Assembly: GCF_028993635.1 (NCBI RefSeq)
Contig: NZ_CP118631.1
Location: 2,728,001-2,792,000, forward strand
DNA length: 64,000 nucleotides
DNA from: Mucilaginibacter sp. SJ
GTDB lineage: Bacteria; Bacteroidota; Bacteroidia; Sphingobacteriales; Sphingobacteriaceae
Direction of reading: 5' to 3'
The notes beneath the pieces are model-generated. The model saw nothing but the letters and a program-made list of their open reading frames with translations. It was not told the origin of the DNA and searched no databases. Positions 35,172-43,591 of the stretch are shown here, in pieces; position 1 is the first letter of the stretch, and each line of letters opens with the position of its first letter. Both the position numbers and the translations under genes were made by a program.

Positions 35172-35555
35172 CTATCGCTTCTGCTTCGGCAATTTAATCA
35201 ATCCTGTTCTATACAAATCAATAGCTTCATTTAAAATAAACCGGATAGTATCAACAGGTAAATCCTCTTCGGGATTTAAAATCATGATCTTGATCCGGGC
35301 ACGATCTTCAAACGTTAAATCGGGATGGTGCAGATGTTTTCCTTCAACCATACCTAAAAATGGCAGTTGCGTCTTTTTATGAATCCACAGGTAGCAACAC
35401 ATTTTACCTTTATAGTAAAAGAAAGGCATGCTGTATTTCCACTCTGCTGTGATGTCAGGATCTTGTGCAAGAATAATATCGCGCAGGGCTAACAAGCAGC
35501 TTCGGTTGGGTTCATCTTTGGTGAGGTAGAAGTGGTCGATGGGGATGAGCTGCAT
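35172..35555 (-). CDS. DUF1801-domain protein
   Basis: 127 residues resembling the YdhG/DUF1801 group: an N-terminal helix pair (EPNRSCLLALRDIILAQDP), then EWKYSMPFFYYKGKMCCYLWIHKK with the characteristic W-K-Y-x-MP-F and a C-terminal helical region. Probably cytoplasmic; function not established. It starts 6 bp after the end of the WapI-like pseudogene, indicating one transcription unit. Confidence 0.82.
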   Translation of the reverse strand: MQLIPIDHFYLTKDEPNRSCLLALRDIILAQDPDITAEWKYSMPFFYYKGKMCCYLWIHKKTQLPFLGMVEGKHLHHPDLTFEDRARIKIMILNPEEDLPVDTIRFILNEAIDLYRTGLIKLPKQKR

Positions 35556-35561
35556 AACTTT

Positions 35562-35961
35562 TTACGATAGATGTTCAATAATGTCATCGAGCTGGTTTAC
35601 AAGTGCTGGTATATATATTTGATCTAAATTTAGCTGAAATCTCAATTCATTTCCATATCCAACCTGCTCCATTGCTATGCCATCTGCAATTAAGAGCCCA
35701 AAGCCATCGCCCTTAATCTCTATTTCTAATTGTTTTTCCAAACTAACAAATTTGGCAACTCCGTTCAGGTCATTATAAATTAATTTTAGACCATCTCTAA
35801 AAACACTAAAATCATACAACATAAATGCAGCTTTATAGTTCACCTGCTTTGATCTCAACATAACTTTACAACCAATCATCACTTGTAATTGATTTTATTG
35901 TGATTGAAATCATATCGCCGTTGCTGGCTAACTTAAAAGATAACCCGTCAAGTTCGTTCAT
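35562..35961 (-). pseudogene. Frameshifted WapI-like immunity-family gene
   Basis: Two overlapping reading frames together give one complete-looking protein. The first runs from ATG 35961 (MNELDGLSFKLASNGDMISI) to a TAA at 35866-35868 directly after the motif SDDWL. The second continues in the next frame from about 35868 (KVMLRSKQVNYKAAFMLYDF) to 35562. In WapI-like immunity proteins DDWL is followed by V-x-V and then Y-K-A, so a 1-base gain or 2-base loss at 35866-35870 explains the break. Expected intact length is about 130 residues. Alternatively only the 106-residue frame (start 35882) is expressed. No polymorphic toxin gene is nearby. Confidence 0.7.
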
Positions 35962-36044
35962 ATTTATAAAAGTAATAATTTCGGTCTCCTTCTCCCCACC
36001 ATTATTTTGACATTCCCCTACCCAACCTTCCCCTGCAAAATCCC

Positions 36045-36052
36045 TATCTTTG
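36045..36052 (+). promoter_or_regulatory. -7 box of pruA
   Basis: TATCTTTG is an exact TAnnTTTG match 22 nt before the ATG at 36074. It lies next to the alternative start at 36050, which is therefore rejected. Confidence 0.55.
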
Positions 36053-36073
36053 CGGCAACATAAATTATCATCT

Positions 36074-37711
36074 ATGCTTAAAGGATTTTTTAATGTTCCG
36101 GCACCGGTAAATGAGCCCGTTTTAAATTACGGTCCGCGGAGTTTGGAGCGTGTGGCGCTTAAGGCAGCTTTAGAAGCCGGTCGTGCCCAACAATTAGATA
36201 TACCTATGTACATTGGCGGCAAGGAAGTACGTACCGGCACCAAGCTGGAAATTCGTCCGCCGCATGATCATAAACATTTACTGGCAACCTTCAGCGAGGG
36301 AGATGCAAGCCACGTTACCGCAGCGATTGATGCTGCCCTTGCAGCTAAAGCCGACTGGGAAAACCTGGCCTGGGAACAACGTGCCGCCATTTTCCTGAAA
36401 GCAGCCGAGCTGATAGCCGGCCCGTACCGTGCCGAAATTAACGCGGCTACCATGCTTGGCCAGTCAAAGAACGCTTACCAGGCCGAGATTGATTCGGCTT
36501 GCGAGCTGATCGACTTCCTGCGTTTTAACGTAGAGTACATGACCGAGATCTACAAACAACAGCCGCCGGTATCGGGCAAAGGTGTTTGGAACCGCGTAGA
36601 GCAACGCCCGCTGGAAGGATTTGTGTTCGCGCTTACGCCGTTCAACTTTACGGCTATTGCCGGGAACCTGCCTGCGTCTGCGGCCATGATGGGCAATGTT
36701 GTAGTTTGGAAACCTGCTTATCCGCAAATCTATGCTGCTAACGTGATCATGAAGATCTTTAAAGAAGCCGGTGTACCTGATGGCGTTATCAACCTTATTT
36801 ATGTTGATGGCCCTGTTGCAGGCGAGGTGATCTTTAACCACCCAGATTTTGCAGGAATCCACTTTACCGGTTCAACCAAAGTATTCCAGAATATCTGGCA
36901 AACTATCGGCACCAACATTCACAAATACAAAACCTACCCGCGCATTGTAGGCGAAACCGGCGGTAAAGACTTTGTACTTGCCCACCCGAGCGCCAACGCC
37001 GATGTGGTGAGCACCGCTCTTGTTCGCGGCGCTTTTGAATACCAGGGACAAAAATGTTCGGCTGCTTCAAGGGCTTATATCCCGGCTTCATTATGGCCGG
37101 CGGTAAAAGCAAATATGCAGCGCGATATTACCTCATTTAAAATAGGCCCGGTTGAAGATTTTGAAAACTTTATCAATGCCGTGATCACCGAAGTATCATT
37201 TGATAAACTGGCCAAATACATCGACGCTGCTAAAACCGACGAGGGCGTTGAAATTGTTGCCGGCGGTAACTATGACAAAAGCAAAGGCTGGTTCATTGAG
37301 CCAACTGTGCTAAAAGTTGAAGACCCATATTACGTAACCATGTGCGAGGAGCTTTTTGGCCCGGTATTAACTGTGTACGTTTACGAAGATGATCAGTTTG
37401 ATGAGATCCTAAATATTGTAGATAAAACATCTATCTACGCGCTTACAGGCTCAATTATCTCGCAGGACAGGTATGCTATTGAAAAAGCTACCACCCGTTT
37501 ACGCAACGCGGCAGGTAACTTCTATATTAACGACAAGCCAACAGGTGCGGTAGTAGGTCAGCAGCCATTTGGCGGCGCCAGGGGGTCGGGCACCAATGAT
37601 AAAGCCGGTTCAATGATTAATCTGCTTCGCTGGGTATCGCCACGCACCATCAAAGAAACCTTTGATCCGCCGAAGGATTACAGGTATCCTTTTTTGGCGA
37701 AGGAGGTTTAG
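36074..37711 (+). CDS. pruA: L-glutamate gamma-semialdehyde (1-pyrroline-5-carboxylate) dehydrogenase
   Basis: 545 residues, the long P5CDH form (ALDH4 type). NAD-binding ALDH fold with FTGSTKVF, catalytic Glu in VGETGGKDF, catalytic Cys in YQGQKCSAASR and the C-terminal PFGGARGSGTNDKAG block typical of P5CDH. It oxidises glutamate semialdehyde to glutamate, the second step of proline breakdown. No fused PutA proline dehydrogenase domain is present, and the separate enzyme is not in this window. Monocistronic, closed by the terminator at 37757. Confidence 0.95.
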   Translation: MLKGFFNVPAPVNEPVLNYGPRSLERVALKAALEAGRAQQLDIPMYIGGKEVRTGTKLEIRPPHDHKHLLATFSEGDASHVTAAIDAALAAKADWENLAWEQRAAIFLKAAELIAGPYRAEINAATMLGQSKNAYQAEIDSACELIDFLRFNVEYMTEIYKQQPPVSGKGVWNRVEQRPLEGFVFALTPFNFTAIAGNLPASAAMMGNVVVWKPAYPQIYAANVIMKIFKEAGVPDGVINLIYVDGPVAGEVIFNHPDFAGIHFTGSTKVFQNIWQTIGTNIHKYKTYPRIVGETGGKDFVLAHPSANADVVSTALVRGAFEYQGQKCSAASRAYIPASLWPAVKANMQRDITSFKIGPVEDFENFINAVITEVSFDKLAKYIDAAKTDEGVEIVAGGNYDKSKGWFIEPTVLKVEDPYYVTMCEELFGPVLTVYVYEDDQFDEILNIVDKTSIYALTGSIISQDRYAIEKATTRLRNAAGNFYINDKPTGAVVGQQPFGGARGSGTNDKAGSMINLLRWVSPRTIKETFDPPKDYRYPFLAKEV

Positions 37712-37830
37712 CCCCCCGGCCCCCTAAAGGGGGAGGTTAAAGAAAGACTTTATATTAAAAAGCCTGTTTCTCAATTGGAAACAGGCTTTTTCTTTTGCAC
37801 CATTCCTCCCCCTTCAGGGGGCCGGGGGGT
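37711..37830. repeat. GC-rich repeat pair flanking a shared terminator
   Basis: CCCCCCGGCCCCC with a following GGGGGAG (37711-37737) and its mirror CCTCCCCCTTCAGGGGGCC (37804-37830) face each other across the hairpin at 37757-37791, making a nested palindrome between two convergent genes. Confidence 0.7.
37757..37791. terminator. Bidirectional terminator, pruA and carbonic anhydrase 1
   Basis: AAAAAGCCTGTTTC (37757-37770) pairs with GAAACAGGCTTTTT (37778-37791). A- and T-runs serve both convergent genes. Confidence 0.88.
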
Positions 37831-38486
37831 TACTTAAATTTAAACACAGCATCCATGTTCTCATTGCTGGATGTGCTTACTTTCATATCATTAATAAGCC
37901 CTGTGCTGAGGCTGTAAACCCAGCCGTGTACCGCAAGTTCCTGCCCATTTTTCCAGGCATTTTGTACTATGGATGTTTTACAAAGGTTATTCACGTTTTC
38001 TATCACGTTCAATTCAACCAGGCGGTTACTGCGCTCAGTTTCATCGGCAATGGCGTCAAGCTCATCGGCATGTAAACGGTAAACGTCTTTGATGTGGCGC
38101 AGCCAGTTATCAATCAGGCCAAACTGGGTATTGCCCATGGCTGCATTAACACCACCGCAGCCGTAGTGGCCGGTTACAATTACATGCTTCACTTTCAATA
38201 CGTTCACGGCGTAATCGAGCACACTCAGCATGTTCATGTCCGAGTGGACAACCATGTTGGCAATGTTGCGGTGCACAAAGATCTCGCCCGGGGCGGTATT
38301 GGTGATCTGGTTGGCAGGTACGCGACTGTCGGCACAGCCTATCCAAAGTATAGGGGGCTTTTGCCCGTTAGCCAGTTTATCAAAATATTGAGGATCTTCG
38401 GCTAAAGCACCTTCAATAAATTTTTTGTTTCCTTCCAGTAAGCCTTCATAGGTAATATGGCTGGTATCATGAATTTGAGCACACAT
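37830..38486 (-). CDS. Beta-carbonic anhydrase 1
   Basis: 218 residues. Zinc-site motifs CADSRVP and HYGCGGV give the Cys-Asp/Arg dyad, His and second Cys. It interconverts CO2 and bicarbonate in the cytoplasm; no signal peptide. It is closely similar to carbonic anhydrase 2 at 41176 (shared blocks NMLSVLDYAVNVLKVKHVIV and QFGLIDNWLRHIKDVYRL), clearly a duplication. It lies 20 bp downstream of the YoaK-type membrane gene and is probably co-transcribed with it. Confidence 0.95.
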   Translation of the reverse strand: MCAQIHDTSHITYEGLLEGNKKFIEGALAEDPQYFDKLANGQKPPILWIGCADSRVPANQITNTAPGEIFVHRNIANMVVHSDMNMLSVLDYAVNVLKVKHVIVTGHYGCGGVNAAMGNTQFGLIDNWLRHIKDVYRLHADELDAIADETERSNRLVELNVIENVNNLCKTSIVQNAWKNGQELAVHGWVYSLSTGLINDMKVSTSSNENMDAVFKFK

Positions 38487-38506
38487 ATATTTTTAAGATT
38501 GATGTT

Positions 38507-39259
38507 TTAGGATGCGGTTTGACGTTTTCTGCCCGATGCAAACATACGGCTAAGTTTATGCAAAGCAAGCGGCGAAACATCATAATACATAATGGTGAGC
38601 AAAATAACCGGGATAAAATAAAAAATGGCAAACTCATACAGGTTAAAAAAGTATCCGCCTGCCAGTGCGCCGAACAGGTAAAAACCAAGCACCGTAAACC
38701 TGATCAGTATTTTATTACCGGCGGCTTCCGTATTTTTGGTACGCGGATGGAACCATTCGGCCACCTCACTGCCCAGGTCGGTAAATAAACCGGTTAAATG
38801 GCTCGATTTGATCAGTCCGCCTGAGATATTGGAAACCAGGCTGTTCTGCAATCCCATCGAAAACAAAATAGCACTGATCACTATTTCGCGTTCCAGTTGT
38901 GTTTCCTGGTAAAAATTATGCCCGTAAATGGCAACTCCCAGTAAAATAGCAGCTTCAATTATCATTGGGGTAGAGTTTGCCCGCCACCTGCTTTTATCAT
39001 CAAATGAACGTACAATGAAACTGGATACAAAAGCCCCGACAAAGAACATCAGCAGCCAAACTAAAAAGATGATCATCTGGTGGTAATTCTGCTGAACTAT
39101 ATGCTGAGCCAAATTAGCTACATGCCCGGTTATGTTAGATGTAAAAGCCAGGAAAGCAAGCATACCCGCCACATTGGTAACCCCGGCCACAAATGCCGTC
39201 GACGAGGCCAGCATAAGATTTTCTTTAAGGGTACGTTGTTCTTTTATTGCTTTAAGCAT
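38507..39259 (-). CDS. YoaK/DUF1275 family membrane protein
   Basis: 250 residues with about six hydrophobic helices. The pattern ASSTAFVAGVTNVAGMLAF, then FTSNITGHVANLA, and later GLQNSLVSNISG with SSHLTGLFTDLG is the DUF1275 signature (small-residue plus Asn/Gly and T-G motifs). Inner-membrane protein of unknown transport function. Its stop is 20 bp before carbonic anhydrase 1, which hints at a role linked to bicarbonate or pH, but this is inference. Confidence 0.88.
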   Translation of the reverse strand: MLKAIKEQRTLKENLMLASSTAFVAGVTNVAGMLAFLAFTSNITGHVANLAQHIVQQNYHQMIIFLVWLLMFFVGAFVSSFIVRSFDDKSRWRANSTPMIIEAAILLGVAIYGHNFYQETQLEREIVISAILFSMGLQNSLVSNISGGLIKSSHLTGLFTDLGSEVAEWFHPRTKNTEAAGNKILIRFTVLGFYLFGALAGGYFFNLYEFAIFYFIPVILLTIMYYDVSPLALHKLSRMFASGRKRQTAS

Positions 39260-39379
39260 AGATATTTCACGGCAGAAATTTTATTTAAATTACAAAAAGA
39301 CTTAACCGAATTTATGCCTGCTTGTTTGATGCGGCGGATAAATATTTTAAACAGATAGGGAATACATTTTTCAATTCCC

Positions 39380-39389
39380 CTCTCAAGAG
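39380..39389. repeat. Target-site duplication, left, of the IS4-family element
   Basis: CTCTCAAGAG here is repeated exactly at 40911-40920 on the other side of the element. A 10-bp duplication fits the IS4 family. Confidence 0.85.
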
Positions 39390-40910
39390 CATAGCCGTCA
39401 ATTTAAGCGAAAGCAATAAAAAAGAGTTTGTTTTTTTGAGATTGAGGGCAGAACGTAGTTTGCCCGTAAAGGCAAACTTTATGTATTTTTGCTCTCATAG
39501 TTTTATTTCTATTTTTTTGAAAGGCAGATCGGTAAAGGGTTCTGCCTTTCTCTTTGTTTACACCTAAAGATAGCATTTAATATATTGATTATCAAATAAT
39601 TATTACAATTTCCTCTGTTTTGAGCCGTCCTTTTTTCTGCTCTTTAAGCAGTTTGTAAAACGGAAGCTGTTCGAGCATATCCAGCCACTTACTGCTTAAT
39701 CCCCACAATTGCAGCCTTAGCTCCTGCATACCTGATGCTATAAAACTGTGTACCTTGAGGATACTTACCTCGCCGATCTTACCGATTGACATTGTTATCT
39801 TCCAGCTTAACATAGCCCATAATAGTTTGCTGTAAAGTGCACAGGTGATACGGTGGGTATTTCCTTTAGGCATCTGATGGATCTTCAACGATGATTTCCA
39901 GCCTTTGAACACCAACTCGATCTGCCAGCGGAGATGATAGAGTTTCCGGATCAGTTCGGCACTGTAAGTGCTATCCAGGTTGGTTACAATGAAATTAAAG
40001 CCTGCTCTGAGCTTGAAAAGCGCTGTTGTCTGATGGCCTTTCTTTTTGTTGTATTTATCGGTATGGCTTATCCGGTTATTTTTTATTTCATCACTTACCG
40101 GTTCAATAATCATCCGGACAGGTAGCTCGTCTTTTCCAATATAAACTAAACCGTCAAATGCTTTTCCTGATTTTTGTAAAGCGGTCAGGTCCAGCTCCTG
40201 GTATACTTCATTACGCAGAATGTGTATCGATGTTTTGGGGCTTAACTTATTGACAAAGAATGCCTTCTTTTCGATAATGTTGCTCATATAAGCAATATGG
40301 CTATAACCCAGGTCTCTCATGTATAATACACCCGGTCGAATCATCTGCTGATCGAGGTGGCTTTCTTTCTGGTCATTGCAATTGCCCGGTGTTAGCCTGA
40401 TATCACAACTTCCACTTTTGATCCCAAACTCAAACTGCAGGGCCGCGCCAGCTTTTATCCCGCAGCCTTTTGTCCCCGGATAAACATCCGCCATTGCCTC
40501 CGGTAAGGCAAAACGTGTGGAATCTTTGATGTTGATCTCAAGCCCTTGTATCTCTCTACAAGGCAATTCTATCGCTAAAAGTCGCTCCAGAGCCCCTTTG
40601 ATAAACTCCGTCAGCCCTTCATTATACTTTTGATGCAGAGCCTGTTTTGATATATTAAGTGAATGCCTTAACATCAGCTGCATACTCATGCCATTAAATG
40701 ATTGATTGCTGTCAAATAGCAGCGTATCCAGAAGATCTGATCCGCTTATCTTCCTTAAACGTTTGATCACTCCCGTGTTTTTAGCAAGGGTATCAAGAAA
40801 TCCATGGTCAAATAATTCCGCTTTTAAGCGTTTAAATAACCCTGTCAGGTTTGGTTGGCCGATTCTTGCTCTTAAAAATTTTTATACTACTCCTTAAATT
40901 GACGGCTATG
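39390..40910 (-). mobile_element. IS4-family insertion sequence, 1521 bp
   Basis: Perfect 18-bp terminal inverted repeats: CATAGCCGTCAATTTAAG at 39390-39407 and its complement at 40893-40910. Flanked by a 10-bp direct repeat CTCTCAAGAG and carrying one transposase gene. About 180 bp after the gene holds two hairpins (AGTTTGCC/GGCAAACT at 39457-39478 and GAAAGGCAGA/TCTGCCTTTC at 39520-39551) that may end or block transcription. The exact ends and duplication suggest a recent insertion. Confidence 0.92.
39592..40770 (-). CDS. IS4-family DDE transposase
   Basis: 392 residues counted from a GTG at 40770. Catalytic triad D83 (NIKDSTRF), D153 (YMRDLGY) and E285; the IS4 signature Y-x2-R-x3-E-x6-K is exact at Y278, R281, E285, K292 (YHLRWQIELVFKGWK). 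The reading frame stays open for 37 codons above the GTG and encodes a family-like N-terminus (ARIGQPNLTGLFKRL, then HGFLDTLAKNTG), yet contains no ATG, GTG or TTG before the upstream stop at 40882. So either translation starts at the GTG or the natural start was lost or is non-canonical. Confidence 0.9.
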   Translation of the reverse strand: MIKRLRKISGSDLLDTLLFDSNQSFNGMSMQLMLRHSLNISKQALHQKYNEGLTEFIKGALERLLAIELPCREIQGLEINIKDSTRFALPEAMADVYPGTKGCGIKAGAALQFEFGIKSGSCDIRLTPGNCNDQKESHLDQQMIRPGVLYMRDLGYSHIAYMSNIIEKKAFFVNKLSPKTSIHILRNEVYQELDLTALQKSGKAFDGLVYIGKDELPVRMIIEPVSDEIKNNRISHTDKYNKKKGHQTTALFKLRAGFNFIVTNLDSTYSAELIRKLYHLRWQIELVFKGWKSSLKIHQMPKGNTHRITCALYSKLLWAMLSWKITMSIGKIGEVSILKVHSFIASGMQELRLQLWGLSSKWLDMLEQLPFYKLLKEQKKGRLKTEEIVIII

Positions 40911-41030
40911 CTCTCAAGAGGGGGTGCGGAAGGCGAGAGCGGGAGCAGGGGTGTGTTTCAGCGCTCTTTGTTGACATGAGGCAGAAAACACACCCCCTCC
41001 ACCCCTCTCGAGAGGGGAATCGCACAATCC
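40911..41030. repeat. GC-rich inverted element hosting the IS insertion
   Basis: With the left flank at 39374-39389 rejoined, the site reads ATTCCCCTCTC..GAGGGGG, then GGGGTGTGTTT (40948-40958), a loop, AAACACACCCC (40986-40996) and finally CCCCTCTCGAGAGGGGAAT (41002-41020). Both ends pair, forming a ~140-bp long palindromic intergenic element that the IS split in its left arm. Confidence 0.7.
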
Positions 41031-41077
41031 CGTCCTTTTTTAACGCCGCCACCGTTTAATTGCGGCTTAAGTCGTAC

Positions 41078-41112
41078 AAAAAAAATCCCGGCCACTTCCT
41101 AAGAGCCGGGAT
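41078..41112 (-). terminator. Terminator of carbonic anhydrase 2 operon
   Basis: ATCCCGGC (41085-41092) pairs with GCCGGGAT (41105-41112), with an eight-base A-run on the plus strand serving minus-strand transcription. Confidence 0.8.
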
Positions 41113-41175
41113 CAACTTAACAATCAAACCTCCCTCCGCCCCTTACAGCGTCGGAAGCTCCAATCAAATTATATT

Positions 41176-41892
41176 TTAGTGTGCAGCTACAGCTTCAACA
41201 TCAAGCTCATACACATAGCCTAAATTGTGCGGGCTGCTGCTGGTCACTTTCAGATCTTTAACCAGGCCGCTGCCCAAATCAATTACCCAACCGTGCACTT
41301 CAAGGTCATGACGTTCTTTCCAGGCATTTTGAATGATGGTGGTTTTGCACAGGTTATATACCTGCTCGGTAACGTTAAGCTCAACCAGGCGGTTAACTTT
41401 GGTTGTTTCGTCGGTAATGCGGTCAAGCTCATGGCTGTGTAAGCGGTAAACATCTTTAATATGGCGCAGCCAGTTATCAATTAAGCCAAATTGTTTGTTG
41501 CTCATAGCGGCAGCGACACCGCCGCAACCATAATGACCGGCAACAATAACGTGTTTTACTTTAAGCACGTTCACTGCATAATCAAGCACGCTCAGCATGT
41601 TCATATCCGAGTGTGCGCATACGTTGGCAATGTTACGGTGTACAAACACTTCGCCGGGCTTGGTACCGGTTACTTCGTTAGCCGGAACACGACTGTCTGA
41701 GCAGCCTATCCACAGTACTTCAGGGCTTTGACCTTTGGCCAGGTTCTTAAAATACTCGCTATCCTCGGCAAGTTTACGCTCAACCCAGGCGGCGTTGTTT
41801 TTAATTAGAGCGCTGTAACTGCTTGACTGGACCAGTTTAATATTGTTTGTATCTATTACGGCTTTGCCGTTTGTTTTTTCTTGTGTTGACAT
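41176..41892 (-). CDS. Beta-carbonic anhydrase 2
   Basis: 238 residues with CSDSRVP and HYGCGGV zinc motifs. It has an ~20-residue longer N-terminus than carbonic anhydrase 1 (polar, no signal peptide). It lies 14 bp downstream of a SulP transporter, a frequent operon in which the carbonic anhydrase supplies or consumes the bicarbonate moved by the transporter. Conversion of CO2 to bicarbonate could feed biotin-dependent carboxylases such as the acyl-CoA carboxylase at 44031 (inference). Confidence 0.95.
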   Translation of the reverse strand: MSTQEKTNGKAVIDTNNIKLVQSSSYSALIKNNAAWVERKLAEDSEYFKNLAKGQSPEVLWIGCSDSRVPANEVTGTKPGEVFVHRNIANVCAHSDMNMLSVLDYAVNVLKVKHVIVAGHYGCGGVAAAMSNKQFGLIDNWLRHIKDVYRLHSHELDRITDETTKVNRLVELNVTEQVYNLCKTTIIQNAWKERHDLEVHGWVIDLGSGLVKDLKVTSSSPHNLGYVYELDVEAVAAH

Positions 41893-41906
41893 TGTTTTTC
41901 GATTTT

Positions 41907-43511
41907 TTAGTTAGGGTTATAAACCAGTTCTTTTAAAGGAGGTACGTCATACTTGTCCTTTACATCGTGCAGTTGCACAATAATGCCCTTGGTATAGGCA
42001 TTGTGCTTGTAATTGTGGATGATCTCCAGCACATCCGGATCGATGTACCTTGAGTTCGATCCGTCGATCACCACTTCGGCGCCTTGCGGTAAGCTGGTAA
42101 GCGTTACCTGTATGGCAGCCTTGTTCAGGAAGGATACTTCCTCGGCCAGCTTAATCTTAATAACTTTTTTGCTGCCATTTTTTTCAATGTGATAGAAGTA
42201 GGGATTACGCAGGTTGGTACGCAGAATATAAAAGATCCCCACCAGCATACCTATACCCACACCTATAAGCAGGTCGGTCATAACAACGGCCACAATGGTA
42301 ACTACGAAAGGGATAAACTGGCTCAAGCCCTGATGCCACATGTGCTTGAAAAGGCTTATCCGGGCCAGTTTATACCCTGTCATAAGCAGGATCGCTGCCA
42401 AACACGACAGCGGGATATGGTTAATTAAAGACGGTATCGCCAGTAAAGCAACCAATAACAATATACCATGCAGTATGGCACTCACTTTAGTGCGGGCACC
42501 GGCATTTACGTTTGCCGATGAACGAACAATTACCGCGGTCATGGGTAAGCCGCCAAGCATACCGCTAACAATATTGGCCGTTCCCTGCGCAAGCAGTTCG
42601 CGGTTGGTGGGCGAGATGCGTTTGATAGGATCTATTTTATCTACTGCCTCCAGGCTCAGCAGTGTTTCTAAACTGGCAACCACCGCAATGGTGAAGGCCG
42701 TTATCCAAACCTGCTTGTTGCCTATCTGGCTAAAATCAGCCGATTTAAACAGCGCAAAAAATTCGGCGCTGCTGTTTACCAGCGGTATGCGTACAAACTG
42801 CTTATCAAGCAAGGCGAAGCTTGTGCCGGTAAAGGCAAGGCTTAAACCTATCCCGGCCAGCACCACCAGCAAGGGTGCCGGAACAATAGCCAGCTTTTTA
42901 AACTTAGGCCAGTAAATCATGAATGCCAGGGATACCACGCTAATGATCACCGCGCCGTAGTTGATCCGGGCGAACGCACGGGTTATACCCGAAAAAGTAT
43001 TATGATCATCAATTTGTCTGAAGCCCTCATCACCCTCAAAATCGGCATCATAGCCAACCGCGTGCGGAAACTGCTTCATGATCAAAATAATACCTATCGC
43101 TGCCAGCATTCCCTCAATAACCGATGACGGGAAGTAATTGGCAATGGTGCCGGCTTTAACAATTCCAAGTATGATCTGGAAAACACCCGCCAGCACCAGG
43201 GCCATTAAAAAGGTTTCATAAGCACCAAGTGTAGTAATGGCATTAAGTACAATTACCGTTAAACCGGCTGCAGGACCAGCCACACTTAATTGCGAGCCGC
43301 TAAGTGTACCTACTACTATACCGCCAATAATGCCTGTTAATACGCCCGCGAAGAGCGGCGCGCCCGATGCCAGCGCTATACCTAAACACAGCGGCAAAGC
43401 CACCAGGAATACAACGACACTTGAAGGAATATCCCTTTTTAAATTTTTTGGCAGAAAATATTTTTTTAGGTTGAGATTGCCCATAGCAGCCTCACCTTGC
43501 TTGATTTGCAT
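41907..43511 (-). CDS. SulP-family inorganic anion (probably bicarbonate) transporter
   Basis: 534 residues: a SulP core of 12-14 hydrophobic segments with the family motif GAPLFAGVLTGIIGG and SQLSVAGPAAGLTVIV, NIVSGMLGGLPMTAVIVRSSANVNAG, and a C-terminal STAS-like region (VTLTSLPQGAEVVIDGSNSRYIDPDVLEIIHNY, read in segments). SulP members exchange or symport sulfate, bicarbonate or dicarboxylates. Pairing with a carbonic anhydrase 14 bp downstream favours bicarbonate. An alternative start is the Met at residue 10. Confidence 0.93.
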   Translation of the reverse strand: MQIKQGEAAMGNLNLKKYFLPKNLKRDIPSSVVVFLVALPLCLGIALASGAPLFAGVLTGIIGGIVVGTLSGSQLSVAGPAAGLTVIVLNAITTLGAYETFLMALVLAGVFQIILGIVKAGTIANYFPSSVIEGMLAAIGIILIMKQFPHAVGYDADFEGDEGFRQIDDHNTFSGITRAFARINYGAVIISVVSLAFMIYWPKFKKLAIVPAPLLVVLAGIGLSLAFTGTSFALLDKQFVRIPLVNSSAEFFALFKSADFSQIGNKQVWITAFTIAVVASLETLLSLEAVDKIDPIKRISPTNRELLAQGTANIVSGMLGGLPMTAVIVRSSANVNAGARTKVSAILHGILLLVALLAIPSLINHIPLSCLAAILLMTGYKLARISLFKHMWHQGLSQFIPFVVTIVAVVMTDLLIGVGIGMLVGIFYILRTNLRNPYFYHIEKNGSKKVIKIKLAEEVSFLNKAAIQVTLTSLPQGAEVVIDGSNSRYIDPDVLEIIHNYKHNAYTKGIIVQLHDVKDKYDVPPLKELVYNPN

Positions 43512-43591
43512 AAGAATGAAAGATTGAGTAAAACTTTAAAATGAATTAAATAGCATTGCTATCCGGATAGGGAAGTATCCGGTTAATCATT

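Noticed and set aside
39322-39567. Plus-strand ORF across the left end of the IS element
   Set aside because: It spans the IS boundary and hairpins, with no similarity to known proteins.
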